Shown here piece by piece: positions 23,654 to 30,795 of a stretch of 30,795 bases of DNA (positions are counted from its first letter, which is position 1; each line of letters starts with the position of its first letter). The stretch is from Leptolinea sp964424035. Its GTDB lineage: Bacteria > Chloroflexota > Anaerolineae > Anaerolineales > Anaerolineaceae. The notes beneath the pieces were generated by a model that worked only from the letters and a program-made list of their open reading frames with translations, had not been told where the DNA came from and searched no databases. A program made the position numbers and the translations under genes. The stretch lies in NCBI GenBank assembly GCA_964424035.1, contig CAYRHB010000031.1, forward strand, positions 1 through 30,795, in the 5' to 3' direction.

Positions 23654-24766
23654 ATGGCTGGCGTTCGATTTGCGAATGTATTTAAGAGGTTTGGTGATTT
23701 CACGGCGTTAAACAATATGGATATCACCGTCAACGACAAGGAATTCCTTGTACTGGTTGGTCCTTCCGGCTGCGGAAAAACAACCGCGCTGCGCTGTCTG
23801 GCAGGATTGGAAGATGTAACTTCCGGAGATATTTTCATCGGCGAGAACCGGGTCAATGACACCCCTCCCAAAGATAGAGATATCGCCATGGTTTTCCAGT
23901 CATATGCGCTTTACCCGCATATGACCGTGTTTGATAATATGGCTTTTGGTTTGAAATTACGCGGTGTGAAGAAAGAAGAAATCAACCGCCGCGTTAAAGA
24001 AGCAGCCGCGATTCTGGGACTTGAGCAGTTGCTCAAGCGCCGTCCGCGCGAACTGTCCGGTGGTCAGAGACAACGTGTGGCTGTTGGCCGTGCCATTGTC
24101 CGTGAACCAAAAGTTTTCCTTTTTGATGAACCCCTCTCCAACCTGGATGCGAAATTGAGGGTTCAAACCCGCGCGCAGATCAGCAAATTGCACCAGAGCC
24201 TGCAGAACACATTCATTTATGTGACCCATGACCAGACGGAAGCCATGACCATGGCTACCCGGATTGCCGTCATGAATAAAGGGGTACTGCAGCAGCTTGA
24301 TACTCCTCAAAATCTATATGACAGGCCGGCGAATTTGTTCGTTGCCGGATTTATCGGCTCACCTGCCATGAACTTCTTTGATGCCACGATCAAAAAAGAT
24401 GGCAAGGGTGCCATTATTGAATTGAATGGTTTCTCATTAAAGGTTCCGGATGACAAGGTAGCCCTTTATACTCCATTTGACGGAAAAAAGGTTATCTTCG
24501 GTATCCGCCCGGAGGATATCCACAATCCGGAATTTCTGCCGCCCGATATCAGCTCCGCCAAGGTGGAAGCCCAGGTGGACGTTATTGAGTTAATGGGCAA
24601 TGAGATCATTCTCTATCTGGTTTCAGGCACGCACAACTATGTTGCCCGCGTTGACCCGCGCACACGGTTTGCCATCGGTGATAAAGTCACCCTTGTCTTC
24701 AATATGGACAATATGCACATCTTTGATGCTTCAGAGAATGCTGAAAACCCTGTTGCAGTGAGGTAA
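23654..24766 (+). CDS. ugpC: Carbohydrate ABC transporter ATPase, MalK/UgpC/MsmX type
   Basis: This cytosolic subunit powers import of sugars or glycerol-3-phosphate-type solutes. The 370-residue protein has Walker A GPSGCGKTT (36-44), the Q-loop VFQSYALYPHMTV, signature LSGGQRQRVAVGRAIV, Walker B VFLFDEPLSNLDAK and H-loop VTHDQTEAMTMA. A C-terminal TOBE regulatory domain includes FGIRPEDIH. Full-length, with GGAGG 9 nt before the ATG. No permease or binding-protein gene adjoins it, and it has its own promoter and terminator. That suggests a shared ATPase serving several importers, as known for MsmX. The symbol reflects the usual automatic name; the true substrate is unknown. Confidence 0.93.
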   Translation: MAGVRFANVFKRFGDFTALNNMDITVNDKEFLVLVGPSGCGKTTALRCLAGLEDVTSGDIFIGENRVNDTPPKDRDIAMVFQSYALYPHMTVFDNMAFGLKLRGVKKEEINRRVKEAAAILGLEQLLKRRPRELSGGQRQRVAVGRAIVREPKVFLFDEPLSNLDAKLRVQTRAQISKLHQSLQNTFIYVTHDQTEAMTMATRIAVMNKGVLQQLDTPQNLYDRPANLFVAGFIGSPAMNFFDATIKKDGKGAIIELNGFSLKVPDDKVALYTPFDGKKVIFGIRPEDIHNPEFLPPDISSAKVEAQVDVIELMGNEIILYLVSGTHNYVARVDPRTRFAIGDKVTLVFNMDNMHIFDASENAENPVAVR

Positions 24767-24797
24767 AATAAAGAGCTGAAGGCTCGGATGAAATCTG

Positions 24798-24830
24798 GCA
24801 GCGCAAGAGTCTTTCTTGCGCTGCTTTTTT
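24798..24830 (+). terminator. Strong rho-independent terminator after the ABC ATPase
   Basis: A perfect 11-bp stem (GCAGCGCAAGA at 24798-24808, complement at 24814-24824) with a 5-nt loop is followed by six T's (24825-24830). Confidence 0.92.
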
Positions 24831-24860
24831 ACTAACAGCCAATTCTTAGAGGAGCTCCAA

Positions 24861-26069
24861 ATGGAAATTGAAGATTTGAAATCTCTCCTGGCACCTGTAA
24901 ATAGCAAGATTGTCCTGTTGGTCATGGATGGACTGGGCGGTCTACCCATGGAACCGGGCGGCAAGACTGAACTGGAAACCGCCAAAACCCCCAACATGGA
25001 CAAAATCGCTGCGGAAGGTATTCTTGGTCAATCTGTTCCGATCAGCGCCGGAATTACCCCCGGTTCCGGCCCGGCGCATTTAAGCCTTTTCGGTATTGAC
25101 CCGGTCAAAACGGAGGTCGGGCGTGGTGTCCTGGAAGCTTTCGGTGTCGGTGTCACCGTCAATAAAGGGGATGTTGCCGCCCGCGGGAATTTCTGCACCC
25201 TTGATGCCACTGGTTTGATCAGTGACCGTCGCGCCGGTCGTATCCCCAGCGAAGAAGCCGGCCCAATTTGTGAAAAATTGAAGACCATTAAGATCCCGGG
25301 CGTTGAAATTGAGGTCAAACATGTGAAGGAATACCGTTTCGCGGTTGTCATGCGTGGCGAAGGGCTTTCACCTGACCTGGAAGAAACCGATCCTCAACGT
25401 GTCGGCGCCGCGCCTCTTAAAGTCATGGCCAAGAACGCCGCCGCCCAGAAAGCTGCCAACCTGTTCAACCAGTGGATCGAAGAAGCGCATAAACTGCTGA
25501 AAGATGAACCGAAGGCCAACGGGTTGACCCTGCGCGGTTTTGCCACCGATCCCGGTTTGCCGACATACAAAGAGCTATACAACCTGCACGCTGCCTGTGT
25601 GGCTGTTTATCCCATGTACCGCGGTGTCGCCCAGTTGGTAGGCATGGATCTGATCCAATTCTCCGGCGAATCACCATCCGATGAATTCAAAGCCGTTGCC
25701 GATAATTGGGATAAGTACGATTTCTTCTTTGTGCATATTAAGAAAACAGATTCTTACGGCGAGGATGGTAATTTCGATAGTAAAGTCAAGATCATTGAAG
25801 GCGTCGATGCCGCTCTGCCGGAACTTCTGGCATTAAAACCGGATGTATTGATCATCACCGGTGACCATAGCACCCCGGCCAAATTAAAAACCCATTCGTG
25901 GCATCCGGTTCCCTACGTACTCTGGGCCCCCGCATCTGTCCGGCCAGATTCAGAGACAGAATTCGGGGAACGGGCTTGTATGCGCGGTGGGCTCGGAGTC
26001 TTCCCAGCCCTGGAAAACATGCCTTTTGCGCTGGCACACGCGCTTCGCCTTAATAAATTCGGCGCATAA
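24861..26069 (+). CDS. apgM: 2,3-bisphosphoglycerate-independent phosphoglycerate mutase, archaeal type
   Basis: The enzyme interconverts 3- and 2-phosphoglycerate in glycolysis/gluconeogenesis. The 402-residue protein is of the alkaline-phosphatase superfamily ApgM type. It has the metal-site strand VLLVMDGLGG (D23), the likely phospho-acceptor S69 in GITPGSGPAHLSLFG, HIKKTDSYGEDGN, and ITGDHSTPAKLKTHSWHPVP with metal-binding His and Asp. GAGGAG lies 7 nt before the ATG at 24861; a longer upstream frame would start inside the terminator, which excludes it. The gene ends at a bidirectional terminator. Together with PPDK at the window start it covers two steps of lower glycolysis/gluconeogenesis. 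Confidence 0.95.
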   Translation: MEIEDLKSLLAPVNSKIVLLVMDGLGGLPMEPGGKTELETAKTPNMDKIAAEGILGQSVPISAGITPGSGPAHLSLFGIDPVKTEVGRGVLEAFGVGVTVNKGDVAARGNFCTLDATGLISDRRAGRIPSEEAGPICEKLKTIKIPGVEIEVKHVKEYRFAVVMRGEGLSPDLEETDPQRVGAAPLKVMAKNAAAQKAANLFNQWIEEAHKLLKDEPKANGLTLRGFATDPGLPTYKELYNLHAACVAVYPMYRGVAQLVGMDLIQFSGESPSDEFKAVADNWDKYDFFFVHIKKTDSYGEDGNFDSKVKIIEGVDAALPELLALKPDVLIITGDHSTPAKLKTHSWHPVPYVLWAPASVRPDSETEFGERACMRGGLGVFPALENMPFALAHALRLNKFGA

Positions 26070-26088
26070 TAAACTTTTGATTTAATAT

Positions 26089-26117
26089 AAAAATGACGGC
26101 GAACGCCGTCATTTTTT
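26089..26117. terminator. Bidirectional terminator between apgM and the DUF1461 gene
   Basis: An A-run, a perfect TGACGGC/GCCGTCA stem with a GAAC loop and a T-run (26112-26117) read as a terminator from both sides. It lies 19 nt after the apgM stop and directly beyond the stop of the convergent gene at 26119. Confidence 0.9.
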
Positions 26118-26118
26118 G

Positions 26119-26787
26119 TTAAACCTGTTGTGAATACCGTTTTCCCAGAATACCCAGTACCAAACCACCAATAAAGACCAGTATTCCCATCAATGTGAAT
26201 GCGTCCTGCCAGAATGTGAGCGGGAAAAGACGGATCAACGTATCAGAGAATAGAAAGAGCCAGGTATCACCACTGAAGAAAATCCGGTGAAACCCGGTAA
26301 ACAACGCATTAAAGCTGACCATTACACCAAACAAAACGGTCAGGATCAACCCGACTGCCGCCCAACCTCCCCGGCTGACAGCCAACCAGAAATCTGGCAG
26401 CCACCCTCCACGCATGGAAAGGACTCCCAAACCGAGGATCACGATACCGGTCAAAGGCCAGATGATCATCATAACCTGGACCAGATTCTTTACATCCAAC
26501 ATATGGCTGAGTTCACGTTCATTGTACAACGGTGTGTTTTCATCGAGTTTTTGATCAGCCAGAAACTCAATCCCGGCTCCATTGGTCAGGTAATCAACAG
26601 AGATGCGGCTCCATTTCAAACGGTCCTGCAGGGAAAATCCGTATGGATCAGCCGGGAATCCGGGGCGATAATATTCCAGTTGCGTAAAAACGGGGAACAT
26701 TAGCAGGCGGATTGATGTCATCAACAGGAAAATGGGAACCAGTACGGTTATCAAGATCGTTGCGGATTTGTGAGTTCTCGTCATCAT
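26119..26787 (-). CDS. Integral membrane protein, DUF1461 (TIGR01906) family
   Basis: Function unknown. The 222-residue protein fits the DUF1461 plan: an N-terminal membrane segment (about 10-31), an extracytoplasmic stretch containing LYNERELSHMLDVKNL, then three membrane segments. The conserved FHRIFFSGDTWLFLFSDTLI and RLFPLTFWQDAF lie between the last two. The ATG at 26785-26787 overlaps the stop of the upstream gene (ATGA), so it is coupled to the spermidine-synthase-like gene. It ends at a bidirectional terminator and closes a two-gene unit. Confidence 0.85.
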   Translation of the reverse strand: MMTRTHKSATILITVLVPIFLLMTSIRLLMFPVFTQLEYYRPGFPADPYGFSLQDRLKWSRISVDYLTNGAGIEFLADQKLDENTPLYNERELSHMLDVKNLVQVMMIIWPLTGIVILGLGVLSMRGGWLPDFWLAVSRGGWAAVGLILTVLFGVMVSFNALFTGFHRIFFSGDTWLFLFSDTLIRLFPLTFWQDAFTLMGILVFIGGLVLGILGKRYSQQV

Positions 26788-28337
26788 TGAAGTTGCTCCA
26801 TATCCCCTGCCAGCAGGAATTTCAGGACCATATCATTGGTCAGGCTTTCGATCGGGGCCAGATCATCAGTAAAAATTTGAGCTGCTGGTGGATCGGGCTG
26901 AAGACTGGCCAGGGTGACATTCATGGTTTCCAACAAAAGCGAAGGAGTATCAGTGGAAGCCAGCAAAGAATCAAAATTCGCCGCCAGGTTTCCTTCATTC
27001 GTTGGTTGGACGGTGGCATACAGGATGGAATTGAATGTCCCCGGCAGGTCCATCACATGGATGGAAGCAAATTCCAACCGTATGGTCGAAGCCAGAGAAT
27101 TGATCAACCGGCGGTCATCCGGTGCGCGACCGATGTTAATCACCATGATGCCATCCTCTGTCAGGCTTTCATGCACGGTTTGAAAAAACTCACGGGTTGT
27201 CAGATGCCAGGGTATATACGGCGGCCGGTAGGCGTCAACACTGATCACCTGATACTTGCGGCCGGTATGCTGCAATCCCCAGCGACCGTCCTGCACTATC
27301 ACATTCAGATTGGGCAGATCCATCCCAAAATACCGGTTGCCCGCATCCACGATTGCCGGATCAATCTCTATGCCGTCAATCGAAATATTCGGGAAGACGG
27401 CAAAAGCCTGCCGGGCTGTTGTTCCGGCAGCCAAACCGACAATGGCCATGCTGGTTACATCAGTGATCTTCACAGGAGCCGGATTGAAAAATGGAGCTAC
27501 CAGAACCTGTTCCCAAGGACCGGCATAATTCAAAATTGACGGGTGGTACATCGAGTGAACCCCCTGACCTTCATTCAGACGAAGCATAAGGTATCCATCC
27601 TGCTCCAACACCTGAATGTAGTTGTAGGCAGATTCTGTCTCATAGATCATGCCAATGCTGTTTTTGTCTTTTCCGATATTGACTGTAAAAAACAAAGCGA
27701 TTATGACCACCGGCATCCAGATATATTTCAAAACCACCCGCCATCCTTCAGCCAGTTTTAATCCGATGAGCGCGCATACCACCAGAATCGCTCCATGGAT
27801 CAGGAATGTGCGGTAGGTTCCTACCAGGGGAATAAGCAATAAAACCGGGATGAATGTTCCAATAAACGATCCCAGGGTTGAAATGGCATAGATCTTCCCG
27901 GAAACACTTCCGGCAGACTGGCTGTCCTGGATTGCCAACCGGATGGCAAATGGGGAGGATGTTCCCATCAGTATGATTGGGACGATGAAAAGGATCATCA
28001 CTGAAGTGAAGGATCCAAAAAGGACACCCAGAGATAAAGTATCGAACGCATCCGCTGCCCAGCGTAAAACCGGCCGGGATATGGCCGGTACCAGCGCTAT
28101 TGTAAGGCCAGCCCAGGCAAGGATGCGGTATAGTGTTCCATACTTTGGCGACCGGTCCGCCCAGTTCCCGCCAATGAAGTTGCCCGCCGTCAAATAGATC
28201 AAAATCAACCCGATGATACTAGCCCAGACCAGGTTGCTTGAACCGAAGTAATTTCCCATAAGCCGTGAAGCAGCCATTTCCGCGGCCAGGCTGGTCAAAC
28301 CCGAGATGAATACAGTGAAGTACAGGTATTTTTTCAT
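26784..28337 (-). CDS. Membrane-fused spermidine-synthase-like protein
   Basis: The 517-residue protein joins a multi-pass membrane half (about residues 1-220, roughly seven segments, beginning LYFTVFISGLTSLAAEMAASR) to a Rossmann methyltransferase-like half. The soluble part has MAIVGLAAGTTARQAF (nucleotide loop), IDGIEIDPAIVDAGNRYFG (acidic strand end) and VISVDAYRPPYIPWHLTTREFF, at the place of the aminopropyl-transfer site. This is the 'fused MFS/spermidine synthase' group. Family members bind a decarboxylated-SAM-type cofactor, but polyamine synthesis has not been shown for most, and the Pro-Pro in DAYRPPYIP differs from the classical site. Its exact substrate is open. It is translated together with the DUF1461 protein. 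Confidence 0.87.
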   Translation of the reverse strand: MKKYLYFTVFISGLTSLAAEMAASRLMGNYFGSSNLVWASIIGLILIYLTAGNFIGGNWADRSPKYGTLYRILAWAGLTIALVPAISRPVLRWAADAFDTLSLGVLFGSFTSVMILFIVPIILMGTSSPFAIRLAIQDSQSAGSVSGKIYAISTLGSFIGTFIPVLLLIPLVGTYRTFLIHGAILVVCALIGLKLAEGWRVVLKYIWMPVVIIALFFTVNIGKDKNSIGMIYETESAYNYIQVLEQDGYLMLRLNEGQGVHSMYHPSILNYAGPWEQVLVAPFFNPAPVKITDVTSMAIVGLAAGTTARQAFAVFPNISIDGIEIDPAIVDAGNRYFGMDLPNLNVIVQDGRWGLQHTGRKYQVISVDAYRPPYIPWHLTTREFFQTVHESLTEDGIMVINIGRAPDDRRLINSLASTIRLEFASIHVMDLPGTFNSILYATVQPTNEGNLAANFDSLLASTDTPSLLLETMNVTLASLQPDPPAAQIFTDDLAPIESLTNDMVLKFLLAGDMEQLQ

Positions 28338-28451
28338 AAAGGGTAGTGAATTCCCGTCAAAGTGGTATATGTTTTTCTGATAAATCCCGTGTAGAATTTT
28401 AACAGCTTTGGGACATAAATACCCTTCCCGATCCTTAATAAAAGGAGACCT

Positions 28452-30089
28452 ATGTTTGTCATAACCGTTGATCAGATGCGAGCCCTGGAAAAGAAGGCCG
28501 ACAACCAGGGATATACATACGAAAAAATGATGGAAGCTGCCGGAACCGGGATTGCAGAATTTATTGACGCTCGTTTCTATGAAGAATTTGAAGAAGAAAG
28601 CGACCGCTCAATCCTGGGGTTGGTAGGATCCGGAAATAATGGCGGCGATACCCTGATCGCCCTGAATACCCTGCAGCAAAAAGGATGGAGCACCTTTGCG
28701 TATCTGGTAAAGGAACGTAAGGAGAACGATCCACTGCTGGTTGCCTATACAGAATCCGGTGGAACGATCGCGAAAGCCGACGAAGATGCGCGATCTACTA
28801 CATTGAAAAAATGGTGTGGGAAGAATCAGATCATCCTGGATGGTATTCTGGGAACCGGGATCCATCTTCCGTTGGATGACTCAGTCCGGAGCACATTGAA
28901 AGCTGTAGGGAAATTTGAAAAGGGAATCGTCACGTTGGCTGTCGACTGCCCGAGCGGTATTGATTGCACCACGGGAGCCGTAGCACCTGAAACCCTGCAT
29001 GCTGATTACACCTTGAGCATGGCTGCGGTAAAAACCGGTTTGCTTACTTTTCCAGCCTATGAATACTGCGGCAACTTTGTCAATATTTCCATTGGTTTTG
29101 AAAAGAACCTGCCGGATTGGTCCAATGGACTTCATGAACTCATCACACCTGCGCAAATGGCGGCATATCTTCCCCAACGCCCCCTCGATGCGCATAAGGG
29201 CACATTTGGGACGGCGATGATCGTTGCCGGTTCCATAAATTACACAGGCGCGGTACTGTTATCCGCTGAGGCTGCGTACCGTAGTGGTGCCGGCCTGGTA
29301 CGGGCTGCCATCCCCGGGATGATCCACACGGCCATCGCCGGCCAGATACCTGAAGTGACCTGGCTGCTGCTGCCCCACGAAGCAGGGGTGATTGCCGAAG
29401 CAGCTGTTGATGTGCTGTATAAGAACCTGGATAAAGCCACTGCCATGCTCATCGGACCGGGTATCGGTACGGAAGAAACCACCCGACATTTCATTACCCG
29501 GCTGATCAACCGCCAGGGGAAGAAAGGGGCTGCCGGAATTCTCGGATTTGTACCTTCAGAACCGGATGAGCCGAAAACAAAGACCAAAACCAACCTTCCT
29601 CCCATGGTACTGGATGCGGATGCCCTGCGCATTCTGGCAGAAACACCCGATTGGTGGAGGTGCCTCCCGGAAAACTGCATCCTGACCCCTCATCCGGGAG
29701 AAATGTCAGCCCTGACCGGATTGACCGTGAAAGAAGTCCAGGAACGGCGTCTTGACCTGGCCATTCTTTTTGCCAAAGAATGGAAACAGATCGTGATCCT
29801 GAAAGGTGCCTTGACGGTGGTGGCTTCTCCCGAAGGGCATGCCTTCATTTCCACCTGCGCCAATCCCTCACTCGCCCGTGCCGGGAGTGGTGACCTGCTG
29901 GCTGGTCTCATCACAGGTTTCCTGGCCCAGGGGCTCAAACCGTTGGAAGCCGCCCGGTTGGGTGTCTGGGTTCACGCGAGTTGTGGTGAACTGGCATCAG
30001 AAGATGTAGACCCGGCAGCCATATTACCAAGCGACCTTGTAGCCCAGATCCCTACCGCGCTGGGAATTCTTAGAGTACTGGCTGAATAA
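28452..30089 (+). CDS. nnr: Bifunctional NAD(P)H-hydrate epimerase / ADP-dependent dehydratase
   Basis: The enzyme repairs hydrated NADH and NADPH (NADHX/NADPHX). The 545-residue protein has the epimerase (YjeF_N) in about 1-215 with GSGNNGGD (59-66), DGILGTGI and DCPSGIDCTTG. The dehydratase (YjeF_C) in about 225-545 has HKGTFG, LIGPGIG, LTPHPGEMSAL, and ANPSLARAGSGDLLAGLITGFLAQG with the ATP/ADP site. An insert rich in Lys and Thr (KTKTKT) near residue 376 precedes VLDADAL and is probably a surface loop. AAGGAG precedes ATG 28452. It stands alone with its own terminator at 30110-30138. Confidence 0.95.
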   Translation: MFVITVDQMRALEKKADNQGYTYEKMMEAAGTGIAEFIDARFYEEFEEESDRSILGLVGSGNNGGDTLIALNTLQQKGWSTFAYLVKERKENDPLLVAYTESGGTIAKADEDARSTTLKKWCGKNQIILDGILGTGIHLPLDDSVRSTLKAVGKFEKGIVTLAVDCPSGIDCTTGAVAPETLHADYTLSMAAVKTGLLTFPAYEYCGNFVNISIGFEKNLPDWSNGLHELITPAQMAAYLPQRPLDAHKGTFGTAMIVAGSINYTGAVLLSAEAAYRSGAGLVRAAIPGMIHTAIAGQIPEVTWLLLPHEAGVIAEAAVDVLYKNLDKATAMLIGPGIGTEETTRHFITRLINRQGKKGAAGILGFVPSEPDEPKTKTKTNLPPMVLDADALRILAETPDWWRCLPENCILTPHPGEMSALTGLTVKEVQERRLDLAILFAKEWKQIVILKGALTVVASPEGHAFISTCANPSLARAGSGDLLAGLITGFLAQGLKPLEAARLGVWVHASCGELASEDVDPAAILPSDLVAQIPTALGILRVLAE

Positions 30090-30109
30090 ACAACCCGAAA
30101 ATAAATGAT

Positions 30110-30138
30110 ACAAGCCCTCAAAAAAGAGGGCTTGTTTT
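30110..30138 (+). terminator. Rho-independent terminator after nnr
   Basis: A 10-bp stem (ACAAGCCCTC at 30110-30119 with its complement at 30126-30135) has an A-rich loop and is followed by TTT. It may also act for the convergent YtxH-type gene from the other side, where an A/T tract is weaker. Confidence 0.8.
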
Positions 30139-30160
30139 CATGGTTCACGTGGGATTTTGC

Positions 30161-30565
30161 TTATGCAGCCGGTTTGGATTCCTTTTTGCCGGTCAGTTTG
30201 CTCTTCTGCTCTTCCAAAACAACCTGCCCCTTCTGACCCAATTCTTCGGCTTTTTCAAGGGTCGTTTTGACCAAATCATCGGCCTTATCGCGAGATGTCT
30301 TTACCAGCTCATCAGCCTTATCACGAGAAGTTTTTACCAGTTCTTCGGCTTTGTCGCGGGATGTTTTAACCAATTCCTCCGCTTTATCATAAACTTCTGT
30401 ATAAGAATCGGATGCGACATCCTTCAATTCAATTGCCTTTTCTTTGATTACTGTGCGGGTTTCCTCCCCGGATTGCGGCGCAAGCAAAAGAGCCGTGACA
30501 GCACCGGCCAGACCACCGACCACAAACCCCACTAGGAAAGCACCAAATTCATCATGATCTGACAT
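30161..30565 (-). CDS. YtxH-type membrane protein with 11-residue repeats
   Basis: YtxH-like proteins are small, single-membrane-segment proteins often linked to envelope stress; their exact role is unclear. This 134-residue protein has a glycine-rich hydrophobic segment (about 9-29: FLVGFVVGGLAGAVTALLLA) followed by APQSGEETR, the YtxH signature. Residues 61-115 are five tandem 11-residue units beginning KA[ED][ED]LVKTSRD, giving a long charged amphipathic helix. The C-terminal tail is Lys- and Ala-rich. I place the start at ATG 30565 (minus strand), because AAGGAG lies 6 nt upstream; the ATG at 30589 would add MNRRKENK. It follows the gene at 30614 by 48 nt on the same strand, the usual order with DUF948-type partners. 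Confidence 0.85.
   Translation of the reverse strand: MSDHDEFGAFLVGFVVGGLAGAVTALLLAPQSGEETRTVIKEKAIELKDVASDSYTEVYDKAEELVKTSRDKAEELVKTSRDKADELVKTSRDKADDLVKTTLEKAEELGQKGQVVLEEQKSKLTGKKESKPAA
30242..30385 (-). repeat. 33-bp in-gene tandem repeat encoding an 11-residue unit
   Basis: About 4.5 copies of a 33-bp unit code for residues 61-108 of the YtxH-type protein. Copies two and three differ mainly by synonymous changes, so the repeat is held at protein level. Confidence 0.8.
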
Positions 30566-30613
30566 CTTATTCTCCTTTCGACGATTCATTAAACCGGTTT
30601 TCGCAAACCAATA

Positions 30614-30795
30614 TTATTTCCAGATTTTCAGAAAATCAATGAGTTTGCGTACAACAGCAAGTGATTCGTTCATTTTAATGACCGGCTCAGCCAGGTTATC
30701 ACTGAGGAACGTAGCAGTCCCTCGAAGGGTATTTACGGTTTCGCTGGTTGAGTTCAAGATCGGTTTGATCTCATTTTGAAGCAGGTTGATTAAAG
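30614..30795 (-). CDS. C-terminal end of a helical protein upstream of the YtxH-type gene (partial)
   Basis: The last 60 codons of a minus-strand gene are visible: it ends IDFLKIWK and then TAA at 30614-30616. The fragment is rich in polar helical residues, with NEIKPILNSTSETVNTLRGT and VIKMNESLAVVRKLIDFL, the kind of C-terminus found in DUF948-like proteins that pair with YtxH. The beginning and any membrane segment lie outside the window. Identity as DUF948 is inference from position and composition. Confidence 0.6.
   Translation of the reverse strand, partial: LINLLQNEIKPILNSTSETVNTLRGTATFLSDNLAEPVIKMNESLAVVRKLIDFLKIWK

Noticed and set aside
24816..24860. Upstream start for ApgM
   Set aside because: It would begin within the ATPase terminator hairpin; the ATG at 24861 has a strong GAGGAG.

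Overview
The window looks like ordinary chromosome from a Chloroflexota bacterium, most likely of class Anaerolineae. This is inference from gene content: pyruvate phosphate dikinase, an archaeal-type cofactor-independent phosphoglycerate mutase, fused formiminotransferase/cyclodeaminase, membrane-fused spermidine-synthase-like protein, DUF1461 protein, L31 with a long C-terminal extension, and GTG/TTG starts mixed with clear AGGAGG-type ribosome binding sites. No phage, transposon, CRISPR array or rRNA is seen. No single large unknown system stands out. The unusual items are small and local.

Layout, left to right. 1-3.1 kb: 5' part of ppdK (minus), divergent from a single-domain response regulator and a small double-zinc-motif protein, then a secreted protein with one intact and one degenerate papain-like domain (minus). 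3.1-5.6 kb: an SppA-type protease and a membrane-anchored partner overlapping by 4 nt. 5.6-10.5 kb (minus): a long gene train with ribosomal proteins L21, L27 and L31, then tdk, hpt, a tRNA nucleotidyltransferase/poly(A) polymerase family enzyme and an alpha/beta hydrolase, headed by a tRNA-Glu gene with its own promoter and terminator. L31 carries a C-terminal domain that resembles the RNA polymerase alpha-subunit C-terminal domain.

10.6-13.0 kb is the most accessory-looking part: a LysE exporter, a two-gene nucleotidyltransferase (MNT-like) cassette whose catalytic gene is cut by an in-frame amber codon, an SRAP/YedK protein, and a 22-bp tandem repeat array. 13.0-19.3 kb (plus) is a tight run: ftcD, dcd, an SGNH-type protein, an MBOAT O-acyltransferase and treS. 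A GH13 alpha-glucosidase converges on treS with a 2-nt gap.

21.2-30.8 kb: a TIM-barrel sugar isomerase-like protein, an unknown polytopic membrane protein, an orphan MalK/UgpC/MsmX-type ATPase, apgM, a DUF1461 protein and a membrane-fused spermidine-synthase-like protein (minus), the bifunctional NAD(P)HX repair enzyme, and a YtxH-type protein with 11-residue repeats beside the end of a probable helical partner. Together the genes cover central carbon metabolism (PPDK, ApgM), alpha-glucan/trehalose use (TreS, alpha-glucosidase, sugar-type ATPase), nucleotide salvage (Tdk, Hpt, Dcd), translation, and envelope modification (SGNH + MBOAT, SppA).
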